A DNA stretch of 64,000 nt from contig OZ241894.1 in the NCBI GenBank assembly GCA_965203575.1, forward strand, positions 496,001-560,000. Direction: 5' to 3'. The position numbers and the translations under genes were made by a program. The notes beneath the pieces are model-generated. The model ran no database searches, was not told the origin of the DNA, and saw only the letters and a program-made list of their open reading frames with translations. Of this stretch, positions 25,745 through 33,671 are shown one piece after another (position 1 is the first letter of the stretch; the number at the start of each line of letters is the position of its first letter). This DNA is from Aldehydirespirator sp965203575 (GTDB lineage Bacteria > Actinomycetota > Acidimicrobiia > Acidimicrobiales > Aldehydirespiratoraceae).

Positions 25745-27393
25745 CAGAAGGCCCCCCTGCGCGTGTCGCCCCAAAGGTCCATGACGAAGACTGCCACAGC
25801 GGTGAGCACCATGAGCGAGACCGCCAGCGCCATGGCCTGGCCTCGCAGGGCATCCCCCGGCGTGCCCAGCAGCCTGAACAGGGCCAGCGGGGCTGTGAGC
25901 GTCTCGGGACGGCGGGGAATGAACGACGTGGCCCCGAACTCTCCCAGCGACACCGCGAAGGCGAACCCGGCGCCCACCGCCACACCGCGGGCGGCGACCC
26001 GGAGATCCACCTCGCGGCGTACCCGCCGCGGCGACGCGCCGAGCACGGCCGCAGCCTCCCGAGCACGAGGATTCACGGTGCGCAGCATCGGCACCAGGGT
26101 TCGCACGACGAAGGGGATCCCCACCAGTGCGTGGGCGATGGGCACCACGATCACCGAGGTCCGGATGTCGATGGGCGGGCGGTCGAGCACCAGCAGGAAC
26201 CCAAGTCCGATCGTGACCGCGGAGGTGCCCAGCGGGAGGGTCAGACCGATGTCGAAGGCTCGGCCCAGACCCCGGCTGCCGCGGGAGCCCGACCGCAACA
26301 CCACCAGCGTGGCCGCCCCACCCACTAGCAGCGCCAGCGCGGCTGCGGGAAGCGCGAACGCAAGCGAGTTCCGCAAGGCGGCCAGGGCCGTGTCCGGCAG
26401 CAGGTTGACGCGCTCAGCCATGGCTGTGTAGTTGCGCACCGTGTAGCCGCCGCTGCGGCCCGCCGCGAACGACCGCTCCACCAGCACCGCGAGCGGCAGT
26501 CCCAGGATCAAACCCATCACCGCCAGGTTGGCGACCAGACCGGGACCTCTGCGCCGGGGCGCGGCCGCAGGCGAAGAGGCCGGTTCGATCGCGGCGCGTC
26601 GCCGCTCGAGCGCGTTCGACACCGCGACGAGCGCAACCACCGCGGCCAGCTGCACCACAGCCAGAGCCGCCGCGGTCGAGAGGTCGAGACGCACGATGGC
26701 ATATCGGTAGATCTCGGTCTCGATCGTGGCTCGGGCCGGGCCTCCCAGTATCAGCACCACACCGAAGGATGTGAACGAGAACAAGTACACGATGGCCGAG
26801 GCCGCGGCTACGGACGGGGTCAGGCGGGGCAGCACGACTGTGCGAAAGACCCGGAGCCGCGAGGCGCCCAGCACCCGGGCCTGATCCTCCACCCTCGCGT
26901 CGAGGTTCGCCCAGTGCGCGCCGACGGTCCGCAGCACCACGGCGTAGTTGAAGAACACGTGGGCCAGCAGGATGGCCCACACCGTGTGGCGCAGGCTCAA
27001 CCCGTCGCCCCCAGCGAGGCCGAACCGGGCGAACAGGCCCTCGAACGCGGCGGCCACTACCACGGTGGGCAGCACGAACGGCACCGTCGCCAACGCCCTC
27101 ATCAACCGCTGCCCCCGGAAGCGCAGACGGGCCATGGCCCCCGCCGCCGGCAGCGCCACCGCCACCGTGAGGACGGTGGACACGGCCGCCTGCCAGACGG
27201 TGAACCAGATCACCGAGCGATGCGAATCCGAACTGAGGACTTCGCTCAGCAGGCTGGCCGGGCTCGTCCCGCCGAGGCCTCTGGCGATCACCCCAGCGAT
27301 GGGCCAGGCAAAGAACAGCACCATGAACCCGCCCACCGCCAGGGCGGGCAGCGCGGATACTGAACCCCTGGCGATACGGGCCGGGGCAGTCAT
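25744..27393 (-). CDS. thiP: Thiamine ABC transporter, fused permease
   Basis: 549 residues with two tandem permease domains and about 12 membrane segments, as in ThiP/FbpB. EAA-type loops that contact the ATPase occur twice: ARVLGASRLRVFRTVVLPRL (about 170) and AAVLGASPRRVRREVDLRV (about 440). The tandem layout fits a one-protein translocation pore. It lies 23 bp after thiB and overlaps thiQ by one base. Iron transporters share the layout; the riboswitch decides for thiamine. Confidence 0.87.
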   Translation of the reverse strand: MTAPARIARGSVSALPALAVGGFMVLFFAWPIAGVIARGLGGTSPASLLSEVLSSDSHRSVIWFTVWQAAVSTVLTVAVALPAAGAMARLRFRGQRLMRALATVPFVLPTVVVAAAFEGLFARFGLAGGDGLSLRHTVWAILLAHVFFNYAVVLRTVGAHWANLDARVEDQARVLGASRLRVFRTVVLPRLTPSVAAASAIVYLFSFTSFGVVLILGGPARATIETEIYRYAIVRLDLSTAAALAVVQLAAVVALVAVSNALERRRAAIEPASSPAAAPRRRGPGLVANLAVMGLILGLPLAVLVERSFAAGRSGGYTVRNYTAMAERVNLLPDTALAALRNSLAFALPAAALALLVGGAATLVVLRSGSRGSRGLGRAFDIGLTLPLGTSAVTIGLGFLLVLDRPPIDIRTSVIVVPIAHALVGIPFVVRTLVPMLRTVNPRAREAAAVLGASPRRVRREVDLRVAARGVAVGAGFAFAVSLGEFGATSFIPRRPETLTAPLALFRLLGTPGDALRGQAMALAVSLMVLTAVAVFVMDLWGDTRRGAF

Positions 27394-27416
27394 GGTCGTT
27401 CTCTAGCTGGGGGACT

Positions 27417-28709
27417 TCAGCGCAGGACTATCTCCACCCACCGGTCGGTCCAGTCGTTGCGCTGGGCCTCGATCTCGGCCGGGTCCACCATGAACGGGTC
27501 GTCCGCTATCTGGGCGTGGGCCACGAACTCCGGCGGGAGGGTGGCCGCGGAGATGACCGGGAACACGAACATGTTCAGCGGGACGTCGTTCTGGAACGTC
27601 TCGGTGAGCATGAAGTCGATCAGGGCCTGGGCGCCTCCAGGGTTCTCCGCGCCCGCAAGCACGCCGGCGAACTCGATCTGGCGGTAACAGCTGGCAGTGA
27701 CCACGCCGGTGGGGGGCTCGTCTACGGGCGGGTCGGCGAATATGACCTCCGCGGGCGGGCTGGACGCGTACGACACCACTATCGGGCGATCACCGCCGCC
27801 GGCGCTGAACTCGCCGTAGTAGGCGTCCTCCCACCCGGCGGTCACCGACACGCCGTTGTCGCGCAGCGCTGCCCAGTAGTCCTCCCAGCCGTCGCCGTAG
27901 TGGGCGATGGTGGCCAGCAGGAATGCCAGACCCGGCGAGGAGGTCTCCGGGCTCTGGACCACGAGCATCTCGGCGTAGGCCGGGTCGACCAGATCATCCA
28001 GGGACGCCGGCGGTGGTGGCGAGCCGTCGAAGGCGTCGACCCAGTAGTTGAGGCACACGTCGCCGAAGTCGACCGGCGTGACCCGGTGTTCGGGATCGAG
28101 CTCGAAATGGTCGGGCACGTCGGCGAGGCCTGGCGACGTGTACGGCTCGAACATGCCGCAGTCGAGGCCGCGCTGAAGGAAGGTGTTGTCGATCCCGAAC
28201 AGCACGTCGCCCAGCGGCTCGCCCGCGGTGAGGCAGGCCTGAGCCACCAGCGCCCCGGCGTCGCCCGAGGCGAGTTGCTCCACCTCTATGCCGGTGGACG
28301 CGGTGAACGCCTCGAAGGTCTCGGGCGAGACGTAGAACGAGTCGTGGGTCAGCAGCGTCACCTTCGTGCCGGCCAGGTCTTCGCTTGGTTCCGAATCGTC
28401 AGCCTCGGGCTCAGCCGCCGGCTCTGCGGCGTCAGGCTCGGGCTCAGCCGCCGGCTCTGGGGCGTCAGGCTCGGTCGATGCAGGCTCAGTTGCGGCCTCC
28501 TCGGTCGCCGTGGGCTCGCTCGCGGCATCCTCGGTCGCCGCAGGTTCGGGGGCGGCGGGCTCCCGCGGGTCGCTTCCGTCGCTGCCGCAAGCTGCCGCGA
28601 CAAGTGCGAGGACAGTGGCGGCCACCACCACAACGGCATGGTGCCGGAAGCCGAGTTCGCGGCGGGGCGCGCTCGGCTGGATGGGAGTTGGTTGGGATTG
28701 GTGATCCAT
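27417..28709 (-). CDS. thiB: Thiamine-binding lipoprotein of the ABC transporter
   Basis: Extracellular substrate-binding protein, 430 residues from the ATG at 28709, which sits just after the riboswitch and its GGAGGAAG ribosome site. The signal segment (about 22-43) ends in LVAAAC, a good lipobox. Then comes an unusual Ala/Glu/Pro-rich tether of about 70 residues with repeated EPAA/EPTA units, followed by the ThiB/TbpA-type domain (LLTHDSFYVSPETFEAF; GIDNTFLQRGLD; FGDVCLNYWVD). The tether probably spans a thick envelope; the repeats invite length variation. Confidence 0.9.
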   Translation of the reverse strand: MDHQSQPTPIQPSAPRRELGFRHHAVVVVAATVLALVAAACGSDGSDPREPAAPEPAATEDAASEPTATEEAATEPASTEPDAPEPAAEPEPDAAEPAAEPEADDSEPSEDLAGTKVTLLTHDSFYVSPETFEAFTASTGIEVEQLASGDAGALVAQACLTAGEPLGDVLFGIDNTFLQRGLDCGMFEPYTSPGLADVPDHFELDPEHRVTPVDFGDVCLNYWVDAFDGSPPPPASLDDLVDPAYAEMLVVQSPETSSPGLAFLLATIAHYGDGWEDYWAALRDNGVSVTAGWEDAYYGEFSAGGGDRPIVVSYASSPPAEVIFADPPVDEPPTGVVTASCYRQIEFAGVLAGAENPGGAQALIDFMLTETFQNDVPLNMFVFPVISAATLPPEFVAHAQIADDPFMVDPAEIEAQRNDWTDRWVEIVLR

Positions 28710-28711
28710 GG

Positions 28712-28808
28712 GTCTTCCTCCGCTGGCATTACCCAGATCAGGTCGGCGGGTCGACACCGCTGCGATCGCGTGGATGCCCTCTCAGCCCGGCTGTCCCGAG
28801 CTCCCCGG
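28712..28808 (-). promoter_or_regulatory. TPP riboswitch (THI element)
   Basis: On the reverse strand the leader of thiB contains the conserved core CTGAGAGGGC, a variable stem, CCGACCTGATCTGGGTAAT and GCCAGCGGAGGAAG, in order. These are the pyrimidine- and pyrophosphate-sensing parts of the thiamine-pyrophosphate riboswitch. The final part includes the GGAGGA ribosome site 7 nt before the ATG, so thiamine pyrophosphate would most simply block translation of thiB. Confidence 0.96.
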
Positions 28809-28826
28809 TCTTGGTTGTCGCCCGAG

Positions 28827-28832
28827 ACTATA
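28827..28832 (-). promoter_or_regulatory. Probable -10 box of the thiBPQ operon
   Basis: Reverse-strand TATAGT lies about 20 nt upstream of the riboswitch core. TTGACA directly abuts it and is not at -35 spacing, so the -35 element is unclear. Confidence 0.4.
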
Positions 28833-28865
28833 TGTCAATGAATGGTCCGGGGCCACGCTCGGCCA

Positions 28866-31298
28866 CTATTCGTCGGTGCAGAACTCCAGGCCCAGCGTGT
28901 CCAGGTCGTCGGCCAGGGTCTCGAGCGACTGCCAGGCCGCGGGCAGGCAGCCGCTGAAGCTGTTGGTGCCGCCCACTATCAGCTGTTCCAGGCCGGCGAG
29001 GTCGCCGAGCGCAGCAGGGATATCCCCCGACAGGTCGTTGTCGTGGAGCCACAGGCGCCTGAGGCTGGAGAGGCTGCCCAGCTCGGCAGGAATCTCGCCC
29101 GAGAGCCGGTTGCCGTCGAGGTACAGCCGCCTGAGTCCCGTCACGCCGCCGAGCTCGGCCGGGATCTCACCCGATAGCTCGTTCCCCCTCAGCCACAGCT
29201 CTGTCAGCAGAGTGAGGTTGCCCAGCTCGGCGGGAATCTCCCCGGAAAGCTCGTTGTCGTCGAGGTCCAAACGTGTGAGGTTGACGAGGTTGCCGAGTTC
29301 GGCCGGAATCGGTCCCGTGAGACTGTTGTGCCACAGGTTCAGATGCTTGAGACTGGCCAGGTCGCCCAGCTCGGAGGGGATCTCGCCAGAGAGCTCGTTC
29401 CAGCGGAGCCGGAGGATCTTGAGGTTGGACAGGTTGCCGAGCTCTGCGGGAATCTCCCCGTCCAGGAAGTTGAAGCTGAAGTACAGCGCCTCCAAGCCTG
29501 CGATGTCGCCTAGGCCCGGCGGGATCGGCCCGGACAGCGAGTTGCGGCTGAGGTCCAGCCACTCGAGGTTGCCGAGACGGGCCAGCGACTCGGGGATCTC
29601 ACCGTTCAGCAGATTGCCGCCAAGCCTCAGCTCGACAAGGTTCGAGAGGCCTCCGGTGCTTTCGGGGATGGTGCCCGACAGCCTGTTGCCTCTAAGGTCG
29701 AGCACCCTCAGGTCCTCCAGTCCGCCGACGGCGTCCGGGATCTTCCCAGACAGATGGTTGTTCTGGAGTCTCAGGCTGCTGAGTTCCGCCAGTGAGCCGA
29801 TCCCCGCGGGGATGGCCCCGGAGAGCGAGTTGTTGTGCAGGTCGAGTTCTGTGAGCCTCCTCAAGCGGCCTATGCCGTCGGGGATTGGCCCCGACAGCTC
29901 GTTGTTGTCAAGGCTCAGCCGCTGGAGATCGGCGAGGTTCGCGAGATGAATGGGGATCGAACCGTGAAGCCAGTTGCCGGCGAGGTCGAGTTTCTCCAGC
30001 CGGGAGAGGCGGCCCAGAGTCGGGGGTATCTCACCCGACAGCTCGTTGCCATCGAGGCGCAGCTGTTCCAGGCGGTCCAAGCCGCCGAGAGAGGCCGGGA
30101 TAGCGCCTGAGAGCCGGTTGTCCTGGAGCTGGAGCGTCTCCAGCCGGCGGAGTTCACCGATCCCGGCGGGAATGGGACCCGACAGCCGGTTGCCTTCGAG
30201 CCGCAGTTCTCGGAGAGAGCGCACACCGCCCAGCCCGGCCGGTATGGACCCCGACAGCTGGTTGCCATCCAGCCACAGGTACTGCAGGGCGCGCAGACCG
30301 CCCAGTTCGGCCGGTATGGACCCCGACAGACGGTTGAGGCCGAGCCGCAGGCGCCGCAGCGAGGCCAGCTCTCCCAGTTCGGGCGGGATAGTGCCGGTCA
30401 GGTCGTTGAGGCCGAGGCTCAGGTCCTCGAGGGAGGCGAGGTCGCCCAACTCCGGCGGGATCTCTCCGGTCAGCCCGTTGAGCCACAGGCTGAGCGTCTG
30501 GAGCCTCGACAGCCGGCTCAGCTCGGCCGGAATCTGGCCCGACAGGCTGTTGACGCTGAGATCGAGCCAGGTGAGGTTGGCAAGATCACCCATCTCGGGC
30601 GGGATCTCCCCCGACAGCGAGTTGCGGCTCATGTCCAGCCACACGAGGCTGTCCAGGCCTCCCAGTGCGGCCGGAATCCCGCCGGACAGCCGATTGTCGC
30701 TCAGCATCAGGCGGGTGAGGCTGGTGAGCCCGCCGAGCGAGTCGGGCAGCTGGCGGGAGAGTCCGTTGCCCCGCAGGTCCAGGATCCTGAGACTGCCGAG
30801 GCTGCCGATCTCGGGGGGAATGGCCCCGAACAGCAAGTTGTGCTTGAGATCCAGCACCTCCAGGCCGACGAGCTCGCCGATCTCGGGAGGGATCGGGCGG
30901 TCCAGCCGGTTGCTCCTCAGGTTCAGGTGGGTCAGGTTGACCAGGTCGCCGATCTCGGCGGGAATCTCCCCGTACAGGTCGTTGTCTCCGAGACTCAGAT
31001 ACTCCAGGCTGGCCAGGCTGCCGATGGAGGCCGGGATCTGCCCGAAGAGCCCGTTGGACGGCAGGGCGAGCCTCGCCACCCGGCCGGCACTGTCGGTGCT
31101 CACCCCGTACCACCGGTCCAGCGGCAGGTCCGAGCCCCAGTTGTCGCTCCGGCTCCAGGTGTCGCCGTCGGTCGCAACGAAGAACTCCACCAGGACCTCC
31201 CGGTCAACCGGCTCCTCGGCCTGAGCCAGAGCGGTCGAGGGCACGGTCAGCGACGCAAGCAGGACCGCGACGGCCATTGCGCGGGTAGCGATATTCAT
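28866..31298 (-). CDS. Secreted leucine-rich-repeat protein with 29 plant-type repeats
   Basis: 810 residues from the ATG at 31298; an upstream Met is polar, while here a signal peptide follows directly (about 1-25, ending STALAQA). A cap (about 30-80: FFVATDGDTWSRSDNW...WYGVSTD) resembles the N-cap of bacterial and plant LRR proteins. Then come 29 consecutive 24-residue repeats of pattern LxLxxNxLSGxIPxxLGxLxxL and a C-cap with two Cys (SGCLPAAW...LEFCTDE). There is no membrane anchor, sorting signal or enzymatic domain, so it is probably secreted and binds a protein or glycan. The 72-bp units could recombine. Confidence 0.9.
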   Translation of the reverse strand: MNIATRAMAVAVLLASLTVPSTALAQAEEPVDREVLVEFFVATDGDTWSRSDNWGSDLPLDRWYGVSTDSAGRVARLALPSNGLFGQIPASIGSLASLEYLSLGDNDLYGEIPAEIGDLVNLTHLNLRSNRLDRPIPPEIGELVGLEVLDLKHNLLFGAIPPEIGSLGSLRILDLRGNGLSRQLPDSLGGLTSLTRLMLSDNRLSGGIPAALGGLDSLVWLDMSRNSLSGEIPPEMGDLANLTWLDLSVNSLSGQIPAELSRLSRLQTLSLWLNGLTGEIPPELGDLASLEDLSLGLNDLTGTIPPELGELASLRRLRLGLNRLSGSIPAELGGLRALQYLWLDGNQLSGSIPAGLGGVRSLRELRLEGNRLSGPIPAGIGELRRLETLQLQDNRLSGAIPASLGGLDRLEQLRLDGNELSGEIPPTLGRLSRLEKLDLAGNWLHGSIPIHLANLADLQRLSLDNNELSGPIPDGIGRLRRLTELDLHNNSLSGAIPAGIGSLAELSSLRLQNNHLSGKIPDAVGGLEDLRVLDLRGNRLSGTIPESTGGLSNLVELRLGGNLLNGEIPESLARLGNLEWLDLSRNSLSGPIPPGLGDIAGLEALYFSFNFLDGEIPAELGNLSNLKILRLRWNELSGEIPSELGDLASLKHLNLWHNSLTGPIPAELGNLVNLTRLDLDDNELSGEIPAELGNLTLLTELWLRGNELSGEIPAELGGVTGLRRLYLDGNRLSGEIPAELGSLSSLRRLWLHDNDLSGDIPAALGDLAGLEQLIVGGTNSFSGCLPAAWQSLETLADDLDTLGLEFCTDE

Positions 31299-31412
31299 CA
31301 GCGAGTCCCAATCGTTCGTGGGTGACGCGACGGCCGCAAAGTACATGCGCCGGGTCTCGCCGGCGCGGACCCTCGGCCGCGGCATCACAGCCTGCGCTCG
31401 CGGCCGGCGCGG

Positions 31413-31757
31413 TCAGTCCCAGCCGAGGTGGTGCAGGGTCTCGTCGTCGATGCCGAAGTGATGGGCCACCTCATGCACCACGGTGACCATGATCTCTTCG
31501 AGCAGCTCGTCCTCGTTGTCGCAGATCTCGCAGATCGGCAGCCGGTAGACGGTCACCCGGTCGGGCATGGCCATCCCGCCGTAGTCGTCCCGCTCGGTCA
31601 GCGGCACCCCCTCGTAGAGGCCGAGGAGGTCCTCGTCCGGGTGGACGTCCTCCACCACCACCACGATGTTCTCCATCATCTCGCCCAGCGCGGGTGGCAG
31701 GGAATCAAGAGCGTCGCCCACCAGCTGCTCGAAGCGGACTTCATCGACCAGGAACAC
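31413..31757 (-). CDS. Minimal zinc metallopeptidase (DUF1025/zincin-like)
   Basis: 114 residues. The zinc motif HEVAHHFGID lies near the C-terminus, with acidic residues ahead (VEDVHPDEDLLGLYEG, typical of the actinobacterial metallopeptidase family). MPDRVTVYRLPI matches the family's central strand. I chose GTG at 31757 because TACTGT ends 7 nt upstream and the peptide FLVDEVRFEQLVGDAL matches family N-termini. The role in vivo is unknown. It is divergent from the helicase gene across dispersed repeat copy B. Confidence 0.85.
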   Translation of the reverse strand: MFLVDEVRFEQLVGDALDSLPPALGEMMENIVVVVEDVHPDEDLLGLYEGVPLTERDDYGGMAMPDRVTVYRLPICEICDNEDELLEEIMVTVVHEVAHHFGIDDETLHHLGWD

Positions 31758-31764
31758 CGCCCAG

Positions 31765-31770
31765 ACAGTA
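31765..31770 (-). promoter_or_regulatory. -10 box of the metallopeptidase gene, leaderless
   Basis: Reverse-strand TACTGT, then 7 nt, then GTG at 31757. Confidence 0.45.
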
Positions 31771-31820
31771 ACGGTCGGGCGTGCGCCGAGTCTCTGGAGT
31801 CGGGTATCCGCTCGGCCTTG

Positions 31821-31913
31821 TCGCCCGCTCCTGTTCGCTTCGCTCACGGGCCGCTCGGGCCACGGCCTCGCCCGTATGAACCGCATCGGCGTACCTGCCC
31901 GCTCGGCCTCTAG
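31821..31913 (+). repeat. Dispersed intergenic repeat, copy B
   Basis: Contains the shared core (31824 to about 31874) and the end CCCGCTCGGCCTCTAG at 31898-31913. A second, partial CGCTCGGCCTTG lies just left of the core. Its final TAG is the first half of the -10 box TAGGGT of the helicase gene that follows. Confidence 0.8.
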
Positions 31914-31916
31914 GGT
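31911..31916 (+). promoter_or_regulatory. -10 box of the helicase gene, built on the repeat end
   Basis: TAGGGT followed by 6 nt and GTG at 31923. The first three bases belong to repeat copy B. Confidence 0.5.
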
Positions 31917-31922
31917 CGGGTG

Positions 31923-33671
31923 GTGACCGAACCGGAGCACCCGCTGCTCGAGGGCTTGACGCCCGAGCAGCGCGACGCGGTGACAACCCGGGCGTCTCCG
32001 CTGTGCGTCATCGCCGGAGCCGGCTCCGGCAAGACCCGCGTCCTGACCAGGCGCATCGCCTGGCAGGCGGCCGAGGGCCACGCCGACCCGCGGCGCACCC
32101 TGGCCGTGACCTTCACCCGCCGGGCCGCCCGAGAGCTGCGGTCCCGGCTGCGAAGGCTCGGCCTCAACGACGCGGTGCGGGCCGGGACCTTCCATGCCGT
32201 CGCTCTGGCCCAGTTGCGACGCCACGCGGCCGACTCCGGCAGACGCCCGCCCCGGATCCTCGAGAACGCCGGCGGGCTGATCTCCGAGCTGCGGCCCAGG
32301 ACCGATCGCGCCACGGCAGCCGACATCGTCAACGAGATCGGCTGGTGCCGGGCCAGGCTCGTGTCGCCCGAGGACTACGTGCCGGCGGCCCGGGCCGCGG
32401 GTCGGCGGCCCCCTCTGGGGCGGGCCGACCGCTTCGTCCAGCTCTACGCCGACTACCAGTCGGCCAAGCGCAAGCGCCGCCTGCTCGACTTCGACGACGT
32501 GCTGGCCCGGTCGTTGGAGGTGATGGAGACCGAGCCCAAGCACGCGGCCGCCCACCGCTGGCTCCACCAGCACCTGCTCGTCGACGAGTTCCAGGACATC
32601 AACCCGCTGCAGTTCGCCCTGCTCAAGTCCTGGCTGGGCCCGGACTCGACGCTGGTGATGGTGGGCGACCCCGACCAGGCGATCTACGGGTGGAACGGCG
32701 CCGATCCCGAACTTATCAACACCGTCGGCGGTCACCTGCCGGGCTGCGCAGTGCTGCACATGCGCACCAACTTCCGCTCCACGCCCGAAGTCCTTGCCGC
32801 GGCGGGACGGGTCCTCGGCCGGCCGCCCCAGCCCGCGGTGCGGCCATCGGGAGAAGACCCGACGGTCACCGTGTGCGACGGAGCCGGCGAGGCCGCGATG
32901 CTGGCCCGAGCGGTGCGGCAACGCCACCGGCCCGGCTCATCATGGCGACGGCAGGCTGTGCTGGCCCGGACCAACGCTCAGCTCGATCCGCTCCGCAAGG
33001 CGCTGGCGCGCCAGAACATCCCGGTGGCCACCGCCTCCGAGGGCAGCCTGCTCCGCCGGCCCGAGATAGCGGCCGTGCTCCAGGCCTGGCCCCCCGGCGC
33101 CAGCCTCACCTCCTGCGCGGCCGACACTCGCCAGCGGCTGCGCGAGCCGGTGGACGGCGGGGTGGATCCCCGGAAGCCGACCGCCCCGGACACGCCCGCG
33201 GCCCGAGCCAACATCGAGGCCTTCCTGGAGTTCGCGGAGGACCATCTGTCGCTCGACCCCGACTCCACCGTGGACGCCTTCATCGCCGCGTTGAGAGCCG
33301 ACAGCCGCTTGGCGTCGTCATCGGACGGTGTCGACCTGATGACCTTCCACGCCGCCAAGGGACTGGAGTGGCCCGTCGTCCATCTCGTGGGCCTGGAGTA
33401 CGGGTTCGTGCCCATCGCCCACGCCCGCACGCCCGTGGCCCGGGCTGAGGAGCGCCGCCTGCTCCATGTGGCCGTCACCAGAGCCGAACAGGAGCTGCAC
33501 GTCCTGTGGTGCGACCGCCGCGACCACAGAGGACAGACCGTCGAGAGGGAGCCGTCGCCGTGGCTGGAGGCAATCGGAAGTCCGAAGAGTGCCGATGACG
33601 CCGAGTTGCGGCGACTACGGAACCTCGAGGGCGTCAAGAGGGCCCGCAGGACGAGGATGGACTCGGGCTAG
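31923..33671 (+). CDS. UvrD/PcrA-type superfamily 1 DNA helicase, short form
   Basis: 3'-5' DNA helicase, 582 residues. Motifs in order: Q-motif LTPEQRDAV, Walker A AGAGSGKTRVLTRR (about 31), Ia TFTRRAARELRSRL, Walker B LLVDEFQDINPLQ (about 221), III MVGDPDQAIYGWNGA, IV RTNFRST, V TFHAAKGLEWPVVHLVGL, VI RRLLHVAVTRA. The 2B region is shortened compared with UvrD (about 700 residues) and there is no HRDC domain, unlike mycobacterial UvrD2. GTG at 31923 is preferred over 31920 by its 6-nt spacing from TAGGGT. The stop shares a CTAG with the convergent antiporter gene. Confidence 0.92.
   Translation: MTEPEHPLLEGLTPEQRDAVTTRASPLCVIAGAGSGKTRVLTRRIAWQAAEGHADPRRTLAVTFTRRAARELRSRLRRLGLNDAVRAGTFHAVALAQLRRHAADSGRRPPRILENAGGLISELRPRTDRATAADIVNEIGWCRARLVSPEDYVPAARAAGRRPPLGRADRFVQLYADYQSAKRKRRLLDFDDVLARSLEVMETEPKHAAAHRWLHQHLLVDEFQDINPLQFALLKSWLGPDSTLVMVGDPDQAIYGWNGADPELINTVGGHLPGCAVLHMRTNFRSTPEVLAAAGRVLGRPPQPAVRPSGEDPTVTVCDGAGEAAMLARAVRQRHRPGSSWRRQAVLARTNAQLDPLRKALARQNIPVATASEGSLLRRPEIAAVLQAWPPGASLTSCAADTRQRLREPVDGGVDPRKPTAPDTPAARANIEAFLEFAEDHLSLDPDSTVDAFIAALRADSRLASSSDGVDLMTFHAAKGLEWPVVHLVGLEYGFVPIAHARTPVARAEERRLLHVAVTRAEQELHVLWCDRRDHRGQTVEREPSPWLEAIGSPKSADDAELRRLRNLEGVKRARRTRMDSG

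Noticed and set aside
23720..26431. 903-codon + strand frame across the MFS gene and thiQ/thiP
   Set aside because: It overlaps three genes with clear motifs, and its composition (Arg/His/Pro-rich) is that of a shadow frame.
28866..31298. Regularly spaced 72-bp repeats considered as a CRISPR or satellite array
   Set aside because: The repeats keep a single coding frame with the LRR consensus and vary at the third positions and surface residues; there are no unique spacers.
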